Numbered from the stretch's first letter, positions 7,680-15,773 are shown. The stretch: 64,000 bases of DNA from Propionibacteriaceae bacterium P6A17 (GCA_000619965.1 KK211045.1:62736-126735), one strand, 5' to 3'. A program made the numbers and translations. The notes: generated from the letters alone by a model not told the origin.

Positions 7680-8447
7680 ATGATGAGTGCGCACAGCCGG
7701 TGGATCCCAAATCAGCACGGGGCCTGGGCGATGGTGATCCTGCCCTTCGTGCTCGGGTGGATCGAGGCGTGGCGCGCGGGCAGCTCGGGGTGGGCGCACC
7801 TGACGCTGTTCGGGTTCTGGCTGTTCGGCTACTGCGCCTTCCACGCCGCCTCGGGATGGTTGAAATCGCCGCCGACGAGGCGCAACCGCTACGTCGCCCC
7901 GCTGGCGGCCTACGCGACGGTGTCTGCGTTCTGCGGCGTCGCGACGTTGTCGCTCGCGGGGCTTCAGCTCCTGTGGTGGGTGCCCGTGTTCCTGCCGTTG
8001 GTCGTGCCCGCGCTCTGGCTGGCGCGCCGTCGTCGTGAGCGCTCGACGACGGGCGGGCTGCTGACCGTGGTCGCGGCAGCGCTCATGCTGCCCGTGGCCC
8101 GCTACCTGTACCCGCAGCCCGTCGACGACTGGCCCACCGTCGCGGCCATCGCCGGCCTCGTCGGGGGGTACTTCTTCGGCACCGTGCTCTTCGTCAAGAC
8201 CAACATCCGCGAACGCGGGTCGCGGGCCTACCTCGTGGCTTCGTTGGTGTATCACTTCGTGCTGCTGCTCGTCGCGACTGGATTGGCGTGGGCCAAGCTG
8301 GCGGCCTGGTGGTGGGTGCCCGTGATGGCGTTCGTGCTCGTGCGGGCAGTTGTCGTGCCGCCCATGAAGCTGCGGCCACTGCCGCTGGGACTGATCGAAG
8401 TGTGCGTCTGTCTTGCGATCCTCCTGGGCTCGGTGATCGACGGATAG
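7680..8447 (+). CDS. YwiC-like integral membrane protein
   Basis: A 255-residue protein with about seven to eight hydrophobic segments. The N-terminus SRWIPNQHGAWAMVILP is typical of the YwiC-like family, in which PxxHGAWAM is conserved. The function of the family is not established. I chose ATG 7680 (a second ATG follows immediately at 7683) because TACGCT lies 6 nt upstream; an in-frame start at 7479 would run back through the divergent phosphoesterase gene. The gap 8448-8620 downstream shows no gene. Confidence 0.82.
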   Translation: MMSAHSRWIPNQHGAWAMVILPFVLGWIEAWRAGSSGWAHLTLFGFWLFGYCAFHAASGWLKSPPTRRNRYVAPLAAYATVSAFCGVATLSLAGLQLLWWVPVFLPLVVPALWLARRRRERSTTGGLLTVVAAALMLPVARYLYPQPVDDWPTVAAIAGLVGGYFFGTVLFVKTNIRERGSRAYLVASLVYHFVLLLVATGLAWAKLAAWWWVPVMAFVLVRAVVVPPMKLRPLPLGLIEVCVCLAILLGSVIDG

Positions 8448-8583
8448 CGACGGGTCCCCGCGGCTGGGCGAGGGGTGCCGTCGGGGGCCTACGGGTGTGG
8501 GCCGGCTGGGGAAGCCCGAAGGCGTGGATCGTAGGGGAGCGTTTGGGCCGTGTTGTCGTTGGGTTCCTTCGAGCGCGGGCCGG

Positions 8584-8645
8584 CTATCGGGATGGTTATC
8601 AAATTGTGACCCAGATACCGTTGATTCGTACGGATGTCCCGATAG
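8584..8645. promoter_or_regulatory. 9-bp inverted repeat flanking the DUF222-gene promoter
   Basis: CTATCGGGA at 8584-8592 and its exact complement TCCCGATAG at 8637-8645 bracket the -35, and the right arm overlaps the -10. The layout would suit a regulator bound at two sites, but no regulator gene is adjacent. Confidence 0.4.
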
Positions 8646-8648
8646 AAT
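8621..8648 (+). promoter_or_regulatory. Promoter of the DUF222/HNH gene (TTGATT-16-TAGAAT)
   Basis: TTGATT at 8621-8626 and TAGAAT at 8643-8648 with a 16-bp spacer. The leader is about 30 nt and carries a G-rich ribosome site just before ATG 8683. The surrounding 60 bp are clearly AT-richer than the genome. Confidence 0.65.
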
Positions 8649-8682
8649 AGGTGATGCAAGCGATGATCTGTGAGGGGGGACC

Positions 8683-10509
8683 ATGGTCAACGAGGGATCG
8701 GCCACGGCGTTTGCTGCGATGATGCACGCGACGCAGTCCATGCGGGCCGCGCAGGTCGCGGAAATCATCGCGCTGTTGGACGCGGAGGCGTCGTACTCGC
8801 TGGATCACGACCCGTCGCTGCCCGGGGTGCTGCAGACCAAGATGGTGTCGGCTGGACGGGACGGAGTCCGAGGCATCCGTGAGCCGTTCCTGCTCGAGGC
8901 GGCGGCCGTCACGGGGCGGAGTTTCGGGGCGATGCGGGAGCGCGTCGCAGCAGCTCGCAGCGTCCAGACTCGCCACCCGCGCATGTGGCAGTGCTTCGTC
9001 GAAGGGCTCGTCGAATGGTGGGTCGCGCTCAAGGTGGAGGAGGCCTGCAAGCAGCTCCCGACGGAAGCGGCGCTCGAAGTCGACCGTCGCGCCTCCCACT
9101 GGCTCGGCATGAATCCCGCCTGGACCATCCTCGAGGAGGTTGAGCGGTGGGTGCTCGAAGTCGATGCAGCGCGTGCGGCCAGGCGGGCAGAGCTCGCCCG
9201 GCGGGAGCGGTTCGTGCACGTCGGCAGGTTTGAGGATGACCACTGCGGACTCTTCGGTAAGGTGTCCGCCGCCGATGGGGTGCTGTTCGACCAAGCCTTG
9301 GAGCAGATCGCCCAGACCCTCCCCGCCCCTGAGCTGCCCGAGGGCGTCTCCGAGGCCGAGGCGGCCCACTTCATCCGGGATCAGCGGCGTGCCGCGGCGT
9401 TCGGCATGTTCGCCCGCCGAGCCGTCGGGCAGGACTCACTGATGGACGTCGAGATGATCGTCCACGTGCCTGCCCAGGAGCCCGACGAGGATGGGGAGCT
9501 GCCGCTCGCGCCCGTCGCGTACGTCCGCAAGTGGGGTGGGCTCCTCACCGCCTCGCTGCCCGCGTTCCTCGACGGGGCGCGGGTGGTCGTGCGGCCGGTG
9601 ATCGACCCCAATCTGGTCCCCGACGCCGCCGGGCACGACCCTCCCGTCGCCCAGCGCATCGCCCTCGAAGTGCGCAACCCTCGCTCGGCCTTTCCGTATT
9701 CGACGACGCCCGCAAGGGACTGCAACGTGGACCACACCGTCGCCTTCGACCCCACGGGCAGACAGGGCCAGACGTCGATGTCGAACCTCGGCCCACTCGA
9801 TCGACGCGCCCATCGAGCCAAGACCGCCGGGCACTGGCACGCAGAGCAACCCGCACCGGGAGTGTTCCTGTGGCGCTCGCCGCACGGATTCGAGTTCGAG
9901 GTCACCGGCCGGGGCACCGTGATGACGTGGATCCCGGACGTGCCCGCGCCACCCATCGCTGACCTCCCGCCGGCGCCACCGCCGGCCTGCGCCGATGCTC
10001 AGCCAGACCACGACCTCTGTGTGAGCGCGACACACCTCAGCCCCCGCCGTGGTGGCACGACAGACCCGACTGGCTGGACGACCTCTCCGAGCCTCCCGAC
10101 GACGCGCCCGCCAGTCGCTGACAGCCCGCGAGCAGCCACACCCCTCCAACTCCGCCACCCCGGTCGCCCACCGCGCCCGGGGCAGCGGTGCCGTCCACTG
10201 CCCGCGCGAGCCGTCGTTTCGGACGCAATCCGTCGGCCGTCGATGCGCGGGCCCTCGTTTCGGACGCAACCCGTCGGCCGTCGGTGCGCACTCCGTCGGT
10301 GCTACGCCGATGCTCAGCCGACACTCAGCCGAAACCCAGCCGAGACTCAGCCGACGATCCGGCTCACGGCGGCGGACCAAGGCTCCATCGTCGGCCCCCG
10401 CTCACCAAACACCGGGACGACCGTGCCCTGGAAGTCGGGCCGTCGGTGTGCGCGCCCATCGAGGCTGAGCTCGATCAGCCACGCCGACTCGTCGTCGCGG
10501 CGCACATAG
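8683..10509 (+). CDS. DUF222 and HNH endonuclease domain protein with repeat-derived tail
   Basis: A 608-residue protein. Residues 1-330 are a DUF222-type helical region (13E12-repeat family), common in multicopy form in actinobacteria. Around 345-390 lies an HNH nuclease segment with CNVDHTVAFDPTGRQGQTSMSNLGPLDRRAHRAK; histidines and asparagine are in place. The biological role of these proteins is unknown. The last 170-190 residues are P/R/T-rich low-complexity sequence encoded over direct repeats (10214-10356). They overlap the end of the convergent glucosidase gene by 163 bp. This tail could be a read-through after loss of the ancestral stop by frameshift; the conserved part ends near residue 425. 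Confidence 0.8.
   Translation: MVNEGSATAFAAMMHATQSMRAAQVAEIIALLDAEASYSLDHDPSLPGVLQTKMVSAGRDGVRGIREPFLLEAAAVTGRSFGAMRERVAAARSVQTRHPRMWQCFVEGLVEWWVALKVEEACKQLPTEAALEVDRRASHWLGMNPAWTILEEVERWVLEVDAARAARRAELARRERFVHVGRFEDDHCGLFGKVSAADGVLFDQALEQIAQTLPAPELPEGVSEAEAAHFIRDQRRAAAFGMFARRAVGQDSLMDVEMIVHVPAQEPDEDGELPLAPVAYVRKWGGLLTASLPAFLDGARVVVRPVIDPNLVPDAAGHDPPVAQRIALEVRNPRSAFPYSTTPARDCNVDHTVAFDPTGRQGQTSMSNLGPLDRRAHRAKTAGHWHAEQPAPGVFLWRSPHGFEFEVTGRGTVMTWIPDVPAPPIADLPPAPPPACADAQPDHDLCVSATHLSPRRGGTTDPTGWTTSPSLPTTRPPVADSPRAATPLQLRHPGRPPRPGQRCRPLPARAVVSDAIRRPSMRGPSFRTQPVGRRCALRRCYADAQPTLSRNPAETQPTIRLTAADQGSIVGPRSPNTGTTVPWKSGRRCARPSRLSSISHADSSSRRT
10214..10289 (+). repeat. 35-bp direct repeat pair in the DUF222 gene tail
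   Basis: 10214-10248 and 10255-10289 agree at 33 of 35 positions. Both begin TCGTTTCGGACGCAA and end TGCGC. They are 41 bp apart start to start, which is not a multiple of three, so the encoded residues differ between copies. Confidence 0.85.
10313..10356 (+). repeat. Four 11-bp tandem repeats at the convergent gene ends
   Basis: Units start at 10313, 10324, 10335 and 10346, built on CTCAGCCGA plus two variable bases. The last unit contains the stop codon of the minus-strand glucosidase gene (TGA at 10347-10349). Confidence 0.85.
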
Positions 10510-12251
10510 GTCCGCACGCCGCGGTCGCGATGCAGCACTTCGAGCCGGCCAGTTCGCAAGGCCGAGTGCGCCCGTCGCAGCGACAACAGTTCGCGGTAGT
10601 GCCTCCACACCGAGCCCGGATCCGAGCGCTGCGCCTCGACGGAAAACCCCGGCTCCCGCTCGTGGCCCGGCAGCCACGCGCCACTGTCGTCCTGAGCCTC
10701 AACCCAGCGGATCGGCGTGCGCGCGTGGTCGCGCGAGCCCGCCATGATCTGGCCCCACGAATCGGCCGGAGGGACACCGTCGGCGGCCTGCTCGTCGAGA
10801 CGGTTCAGCGACTCGACGTCGCGCAGATCCTCCCGCGACCGGAACGGCTCGTTGACCCGCCCCAACTCCTGCCCCTGATAGATGAAGGGCGTGCCGCGCA
10901 TCGTGAGCTGCATCGTCGCGACGAGCTTCGCCACGCGACGCCGCTGATCCGGGTTGTCGGCCGCCTCGGGACACACCTTGCTGATGATTCGTGGATTGTC
11001 GTGGTTCTCGACGAACAGCGCCACCCAATCGCCCTCCCCGATGGAGGCGTTGTAGCGAATCCAGAAGTCGGCGAGATACTCGAGCGGGAAGCGGTAGTCG
11101 TCCCAGCGCACCTTGCCGGGCGGTTCGAGGCAGTCGAACTCGAAGATGAGGTCGAGCTCGCGGCGCGACCAGCCACTGAGCACACGCCCGGTCTGCACGC
11201 CGATGCCGGGCGTCTCGCCGATCATGACGGCGACCGTGCCGTCGGGGCGCGTGAATCCGTCGCGGCGCAGCTCGGCGAGGTATTCGTCGAGGCGTGGGCC
11301 GTAGAGATAGTGCTCGATGCCGGTGTACTCCAGCAGCTCCCCGACGAACGGATGTCCGTCGGGGAAGGGCCTCAGCGGATCCGACGACGGCTCCGGCTTG
11401 GAGATGTAGTTGATGACGTCCATGCGGAAGCCGTCGACGCCACGATCGAGCCACCAGCGCACCAACTCGGCCACCTCGCGACGCACGGCAGGATTGGCCC
11501 AGTTGAGGTCGGGCTGGTGCTCGTCGAACAGGTGGAGATACCACTTGCGCTGCTCCGGCAGCCACGTCCACGCCGGCCCGGAGAAGAAGGACCTCCAGTT
11601 GTTGGGCGGGGTGTGGGGCTCGCCGTCGACGAGGAAGTAGTACTTCCCGTACTCGCCGTCCGGGTCCTCGAGGGCCCTGCGGAACCACTCGTGCTCCGAG
11701 CTCGTGTGGTTGACGACCAGATCCAGGACGATCCGCATCCCACGCTCGTGGCAGCCGGCGATCAGCTCGTCGACGTCGGCGAGCAAGCCCATCTCCGGCA
11801 TGACCGCGCGGTAGTCACTGATGTCGTAACCCATGTCGTGATTGGGCGAGGCGTAGATGGGGGAGAGCCAGAGGCAGTCGACGCCGAGGTCGGCGAGCAC
11901 GTCGAGGCGGGAGATGATGCCGCGCAGGTCGCCGATGCCGTCGCCGTCGGAGTCGGAGAAGCTCCGCGGGTAGATCTGGTAGAAGACCGCCTCGCGCCAC
12001 CACGGCGCCTCATCGGGGCCTTCGAAGCTGAGTGTGCCGTCGACGCGATTGCACAACTCGGCCAGCGTGGCGGTGATGCCGCCGCCGGTCACCCGGGATG
12101 CGAGGCGATCCAGCGTCGAGAGCCTCACGCCGCCGAACACCGCAGGCAGCCACGTCGGCGCATTCGTCAGCGAGATGAGCTTGTCGACGACGTCCTTCCC
12201 CAAGGGATGGTGCATGAGTTCGCGCAGGGTGGATCGTTCACTGAGGCTCAT
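10347..12251 (-). CDS. GH13 alpha-glucosidase / oligo-glucosidase-like protein
   Basis: A 634-residue protein. An N-terminal helical extension (about 1-80) precedes a GH13 barrel that starts at WWREAVFYQIYPRSF. Catalytic motifs are present: DLVVNHTS, GFRMDVINY (nucleophile Asp, about 277), MIGETPG (acid/base Glu, about 344) and VENHDNPR (about 412). No signal peptide is seen, so it likely acts on imported oligosaccharides in the cytoplasm; the linkage specificity (alpha-1,4 or alpha-1,6) is not certain. The ATG at 12251 is chosen over GTG 12260 because the hexamer TAGGGT overlaps the GTG and lies 7 nt before the ATG. Its 3' end overlaps the tail of the DUF222 gene. Confidence 0.88.
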   Translation of the reverse strand: MSLSERSTLRELMHHPLGKDVVDKLISLTNAPTWLPAVFGGVRLSTLDRLASRVTGGGITATLAELCNRVDGTLSFEGPDEAPWWREAVFYQIYPRSFSDSDGDGIGDLRGIISRLDVLADLGVDCLWLSPIYASPNHDMGYDISDYRAVMPEMGLLADVDELIAGCHERGMRIVLDLVVNHTSSEHEWFRRALEDPDGEYGKYYFLVDGEPHTPPNNWRSFFSGPAWTWLPEQRKWYLHLFDEHQPDLNWANPAVRREVAELVRWWLDRGVDGFRMDVINYISKPEPSSDPLRPFPDGHPFVGELLEYTGIEHYLYGPRLDEYLAELRRDGFTRPDGTVAVMIGETPGIGVQTGRVLSGWSRRELDLIFEFDCLEPPGKVRWDDYRFPLEYLADFWIRYNASIGEGDWVALFVENHDNPRIISKVCPEAADNPDQRRRVAKLVATMQLTMRGTPFIYQGQELGRVNEPFRSREDLRDVESLNRLDEQAADGVPPADSWGQIMAGSRDHARTPIRWVEAQDDSGAWLPGHEREPGFSVEAQRSDPGSVWRHYRELLSLRRAHSALRTGRLEVLHRDRGVRTYVRRDDESAWLIELSLDGRAHRRPDFQGTVVPVFGERGPTMEPWSAAVSRIVG

Positions 12252-12258
12252 GTGCTCC

Positions 12259-12264
12259 ACCCTA
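12259..12264 (-). promoter_or_regulatory. Leaderless -10 element TAGGGT of the GH13 gene
   Basis: On the minus strand TAGGGT is followed by GGAGCAC and the ATG at 12251. It overlaps the alternative GTG start, which argues for the internal ATG. Confidence 0.55.
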
Positions 12265-12317
12265 GGCGCAGGAGGCGAGCGTCGCCGGGGTTGAGGTGCC
12301 TCCTCGAAAAGTAACAG

Positions 12318-12347
12318 TTTCGGAGCGCCAGTCAGAGATACTAGGCT
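12318..12347 (+). promoter_or_regulatory. Possible promoter of the small-peptide locus (TTTCGG-18-TAGGCT)
   Basis: TTTCGG at 12318-12323 and TAGGCT at 12342-12347, in a patch of clearly lower GC (12300-12410). A leader of about 55 nt ends with the strong ribosome site AAAGGAG at 12396-12402. Confidence 0.45.
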
Positions 12348-12409
12348 TCAGCTGGAGGAACTGCCTGTCATCGCTGACTGCCAAAGGAATATATCAAAGG
12401 AGATCAATG

Positions 12410-12786
12410 ATGATTCCCGTAGTTTCCCGTAGGCGCGCCGCCAAGTCGGCGCCTTGGCCGCCGTCATCACGCCAGAGCACCTTGCCAGTTTCGAGGAGAA
12501 TATCCTTGGCAAGCGATTCCGTCCCACGCAGGTGGGTGGGGAATGGGGCTTGGAGCTCGTGTCGGCTGCGCAAGCCGAAAGCCGCGAATGGAGAGAGGGA
12601 CCCATTCAGATGCCGAAATGCTGGCAGGCGTGGGTCGCGGCCTTCGCGTGGTACGTGGGCACTGGGGCCATCTGCGGTGTGGTTTCCATTGCAACGTTCA
12701 TCGTCGCAATGGTGGGCGGAGGAGCCTGCTTCGTGGGGCTGTTCACGTCCGGCATGGTCATCAACTGGAACAACTCGTGCAAGTGA
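12410..12786 (+). CDS. Small Cys-containing hydrophobic peptide, bacteriocin-like; start region out of frame
   Basis: Unrecognised protein. The frame ending at 12786 encodes up to 110 residues (from TTG 12454). Its last 58 residues run from MPKCWQAW to INWNNSCK: two hydrophobic stretches, AICGVVSIATFIVAMVGG and ACFVGLFTSGMV, with four cysteines. The pattern recalls halocin-C8-like or other Cys-bridged hydrophobic bacteriocins, but this is only resemblance. The only strong ribosome site (AAAGGAG, 12396-12402) serves ATG 12407/12410, which is in a different frame; that frame reads MIPVVSRRRAAK before diverging. A one-base slip or sequence error near 12430-12450 would join the two. The coordinates given assume such a join. 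Low GC suggests recent acquisition. Confidence 0.4.
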
Positions 12787-12792
12787 TCGCTG

Positions 12793-13005
12793 ATGAATAG
12801 GCGTGCATTCTTGGCTGCCCTCGGCCCCGCCGCCGCCCGGGTCCTGCCCTTGGCGCTCGTCGGATGGGTGATCGCGAGTCTCATCATGTACCGGAGCCTC
12901 GTCTGGGAGACCCTGTGGATCGTTCCGGTGCCCGCTGCCGTGGCCGTCGTGGTCGCCGCACTGCTGCTCGCCAGACGCCGCAGCACCTCCCAAGCGCGGC
13001 ACTGA
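12793..13005 (+). CDS. Small two-TM membrane protein, possible partner or immunity protein
   Basis: 70 residues. There are two hydrophobic helices (about 12-33, ARVLPLALVGWVIASLIMY, and about 41-61, LWIVPVPAAVAVVVAALLLA) and a basic C-terminus RRRSTSQARH. No family recognised. It starts 6 nt after the stop of the Cys-containing peptide, with no ribosome site of its own, so translation is probably coupled. Small two-helix membrane proteins directly after a bacteriocin-like gene are often immunity proteins; that role is inference from position and topology only. Confidence 0.5.
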   Translation: MNRRAFLAALGPAAARVLPLALVGWVIASLIMYRSLVWETLWIVPVPAAVAVVVAALLLARRRSTSQARH

Positions 13006-13027
13006 TCGCGGGCGAGGCGGGCGCAGG

Positions 13028-13807
13028 TCAGTCCAATCGCCCGACGACCACCCGCACCTCTGCGCGGGTCCGGGTGGCGGGCACCGGCCCGCTGCGATGG
13101 AACGCGTTCGGCCCCATGCCAACGAGGTCCGTCGCCGCCCGCTCGTCGAGATCCAGCGGGAAGCCGACAGCCCTGAGCGTCGCTTCCCCGAAGGAGTCCG
13201 CCAGCCGCTCGGCCTTGTCGTCCTCGATCTCCAGCAGCCCCTGCGCCGCCCGCAGCTCTGCGAGGTGCTCCGGCCCCGGCACCACGACGACGACCCTCCC
13301 GCCGGGGACGAGGACGCGACGGAACTCGTCGAGATTCCTCGGCGCGAACACGCACAGCACCGCATCCACGCACGAATCGAGCAGCGGCAGCCCTGCCCAG
13401 GTGTCGGCGACGACGGCCGCCATCCGCGGGTGCGCGCGGGCGGCCCGTCGGCACGCGGGCACGGACACGTCGGTGGCGAGCCCGAGCGCGCCCTCGTTCC
13501 CGCCGGCGGACAGCGCGGAGGCCAAGTAGTGGCCCGTCCCAGCACCCACCTCGACGATCGCCCTGCACCCCGCGATGGCGTCGGCCACGGCCTCGGCGAT
13601 GGGCGCGTACCAGCCCGCGTCGAGGAACCGCGCACGTGCAGCCACCATCTCGGCGGTGTCGGCATTCCTCGGCGCGGCGTGCCCGAGCAGATTCACGTAC
13701 CCCTGCCTGGCCACGTCGAACGAGTGCCGGTCGGGGCAGCGCAGCGTGCGGTCGTCCAGCGCGAGCGGTCCGGCGCACACGGGGCAGCGCAGCCAGTCGG
13801 CCACCAC
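13028..13807 (-). CDS. RlmA-family rRNA (guanine-N1)-methyltransferase
   Basis: A 259-residue protein. An N-terminal zinc site (RCPVCAGPL ... RCPDRHSFD) is followed by the family segment ARQGYVNLL and a class-I SAM-binding motif VEVGAGTGHYL. This layout is that of RlmA(I)/RlmA(II), which N1-methylates G745 or G748 of 23S rRNA; the RlmA(II)/TlrB branch can confer tylosin-type resistance. Which guanine is modified cannot be decided here. Start: GTG 13807 is preferred; a TTG at 13822 overlapping the SURF1 stop (TTGA) is possible. It is the last gene of a three-gene minus-strand run with SURF1 and DUF3099. Confidence 0.85.
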   Translation of the reverse strand: MVADWLRCPVCAGPLALDDRTLRCPDRHSFDVARQGYVNLLGHAAPRNADTAEMVAARARFLDAGWYAPIAEAVADAIAGCRAIVEVGAGTGHYLASALSAGGNEGALGLATDVSVPACRRAARAHPRMAAVVADTWAGLPLLDSCVDAVLCVFAPRNLDEFRRVLVPGGRVVVVVPGPEHLAELRAAQGLLEIEDDKAERLADSFGEATLRAVGFPLDLDERAATDLVGMGPNAFHRSGPVPATRTRAEVRVVVGRLD

Positions 13808-13818
13808 CCCGAGCGCAC

Positions 13819-14631
13819 TCAAGGCTGCCCGTCCTGCGTCCCAGCGGCCCCGGCCTGCTCGGCCGCCTTGCGCGCGAGCACCTCCTCGCGCCGACGACGA
13901 GTCTTGCGCTGGTCCTTGAGATCGGCGCGGATCAGGAAACCGACGCCCCCGACGGCGATCGCCGCGAACGCGAACCACTGCCACGCGTAGCTGAGGTGCG
14001 GCCCCTCGTCGAGGCTCGGCAGTGCCATGGGCTGCAACGCCGGATCGTCCGCAGGCGTGGCCTCGAACGCCCCGATGTAGCCGTCGACGAGCTGGATGCC
14101 CAATGACTCGCCAATCTTCACGGAGTTGATGAGCCGCACCTTGTGATCGTGGGGGACGGTGGCGGTGTCCTTGCCGTGCTCGTTGCGCTGCACATATCCG
14201 ACGACGGTCACCTCGCCACTCGGCGCTGGCGGGGGAGCGGGGTCGGCCTGGCCCTGCGGGCGCGGGATGAACCCCCGGTCGACGAGCACGTACCGCCCGT
14301 CGGTGGCCCTCAATACCGACACAACCTCCGTGCCGGCCCCACCCTGGTTGCGGTAGCGAGCCTGGAACGTATCGCCGGTGTAGACGCCCGTGACCCTCAC
14401 CACGTGCCACTCGTCCCCATCGACGATCGTGTGGTCCATGACCTGCTCATACGGGACCGCGGACTCCTTGGAATACGCCACGACCTGCGCATTCGTCGCG
14501 CGACGCTCATCGAGGCGCCGAAGCTGCCACTCGCCGAGCTGCACGCACACCCACGCCACCACCGCGATCAGCGCCACCAGCGCCGCCCAACGCAACAGCA
14601 TCCGCTTGGTGATTCGCACCCCGTCAGCCAC
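13819..14631 (-). CDS. SURF1-family protein (cytochrome oxidase assembly)
   Basis: A 270-residue membrane protein with one N-terminal and one C-terminal helix. Diagnostic SURF1 stretches are GEWQLRRLDERRATN after the first helix, VLVDRGFIP in the middle, and the C-terminal LSYAWQWFAFA. SURF1 homologues help insert heme a into the aa3-type oxidase, so the host probably respires aerobically. The GTG start overlaps the DUF3099 stop by 8 bases and is preceded by GGAGGGAG, so the two genes are coupled. Confidence 0.9.
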   Translation of the reverse strand: MADGVRITKRMLLRWAALVALIAVVAWVCVQLGEWQLRRLDERRATNAQVVAYSKESAVPYEQVMDHTIVDGDEWHVVRVTGVYTGDTFQARYRNQGGAGTEVVSVLRATDGRYVLVDRGFIPRPQGQADPAPPPAPSGEVTVVGYVQRNEHGKDTATVPHDHKVRLINSVKIGESLGIQLVDGYIGAFEATPADDPALQPMALPSLDEGPHLSYAWQWFAFAAIAVGGVGFLIRADLKDQRKTRRRREEVLARKAAEQAGAAGTQDGQP

Positions 14632-14953
14632 TCCCGTGATCTCCCTCCACGACGTCGCCCCGAATGGTCTCACCCGAGGGCAGCGCCAGCCGCGCGTCGT
14701 CGTCGCCATCGGGCACCGCCGGCAACGGACGATGGTCCTCGCCATTGGCGAGCACCACGGCCACCGCAGGAATCACCGCGGCGCCGACGAGCGCGACGAT
14801 CTTCCACCAGCCCGGCGCAAACAGGAACGCGACGAAGCACGCCGTCCGCACCAGCATCGAAATGGCGTAGCGCCTCTGGCGCTCCTCGACGTCCAGCGAT
14901 TTCCCGCGCGACGACGCACTCGTGATCACGTGCCCGTCGTCGTCCCTGGCCAT
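14624..14953 (-). CDS. DUF3099 small membrane protein
   Basis: 109 residues with two adjacent hydrophobic helices (about 37-55 and 58-76, MLVRTACFVAFLFAP and IVALVGAAVIPAVAVVLA). The preceding segment ITSASSRGKSLDVEERQRRYAISML is typical of actinobacterial DUF3099 proteins. Function unknown. It heads a run with SURF1 and the RlmA-like gene. A TAGGCT hexamer sits 7 nt before the ATG, indicating a leaderless transcript. Confidence 0.8.
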   Translation of the reverse strand: MARDDDGHVITSASSRGKSLDVEERQRRYAISMLVRTACFVAFLFAPGWWKIVALVGAAVIPAVAVVLANGEDHRPLPAVPDGDDDARLALPSGETIRGDVVEGDHGSG

Positions 14954-14960
14954 GACCGCC

Positions 14961-14966
14961 AGCCTA
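14961..14966 (-). promoter_or_regulatory. Leaderless -10 element TAGGCT of the DUF3099-SURF1 run
   Basis: On the minus strand TAGGCT is followed by GGCGGTC and ATG 14953. Spacing is 7 nt with no ribosome site. Confidence 0.6.
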
Positions 14967-15053
14967 CTCCGTCGCGCCCACCCGCCGCCCGTCACAGCAT
15001 TCACGCCCAAAGACTGTGGGGTTGCCACAGGCGCCCCGACACGCCCCTCGGGT

Positions 15054-15059
15054 AGGTTT
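15054..15059 (+). promoter_or_regulatory. Leaderless -10 element TAGGTT of fabG
   Basis: TAGGTT ends 6 nt before ATG 15066. Confidence 0.6.
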
Positions 15060-15065
15060 TCGAAC

Positions 15066-15773
15066 ATGTCGAATCGTGTTGTCCTCATCACCGGCGGCTC
15101 CAAGGGCAGCGGCCGCGCCATGGCCGAACACTTCCGCGACGCCGGGCACCGCGTCGCAGCCACCTTCCGCTCCGGCGATGTCCCCGAGGGAGTGCTGGGC
15201 GTGCCGTGCGACATCACCGACGCCGCCTCCGTGGAGGCCGCCTTCGAACGCGTCGAACGCGAGCTCGGCGGCGTCGAGGTGCTGGTGGCCAACGCGGGCA
15301 TCACCAAGGACACCCTGCTCATGCGCATGTCCGACGACGACTGGCAGCAGGTCATCGACACCAACCTCACCGGCACCTTCCGCGTCGTGCGCCGCGCCAC
15401 CCGGCCGATGATGCGCGCCCGCTTCGGCCGCATCATCCTCATCTCCTCCGTGGTGGGCCTCATGGGCAACCCCGGCCAAGTCAACTACGCCTCCTCCAAG
15501 GCGGCACTCGTCGGCATGGCGCGCAGCATCACCCGCGAAATCGGCAGCCGCGGCATCACCTGCAACGTCGTCGCGCCCGGCTTCATCGACACCGACATGA
15601 CCCGCGTCCTCGACGCCGACGTCGTCAAGGGATACGAGCAGCGCATCCCCGCAGGACGCCTCGGCACCACCGACGACGTCGCCCGCGCCGCCCTGTACCT
15701 CGCCTCCGACGGCGCCGGCTACGTCTCCGGCGCAGTCCTGCCCGTCGACGGCGGCCTCGGAATGGGCCACTGA
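15066..15773 (+). CDS. fabG: 3-oxoacyl-ACP reductase FabG
   Basis: A 235-residue short-chain dehydrogenase. It has the nucleotide-binding TGGSKGSGRA (residues about 8-17; the usual I is replaced by S in the GxG context), NAG at about 77, the catalytic ISS ... YASSK triad, and PGFIDTDM. It reduces 3-oxoacyl-ACP with NADPH in fatty acid elongation. It lies directly upstream of an InhA-type enoyl reductase, the arrangement seen as fabG1-inhA in mycobacteria, which supports the FAS-II role over a general SDR. Leaderless start at ATG 15066. Confidence 0.93.
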   Translation: MSNRVVLITGGSKGSGRAMAEHFRDAGHRVAATFRSGDVPEGVLGVPCDITDAASVEAAFERVERELGGVEVLVANAGITKDTLLMRMSDDDWQQVIDTNLTGTFRVVRRATRPMMRARFGRIILISSVVGLMGNPGQVNYASSKAALVGMARSITREIGSRGITCNVVAPGFIDTDMTRVLDADVVKGYEQRIPAGRLGTTDDVARAALYLASDGAGYVSGAVLPVDGGLGMGH

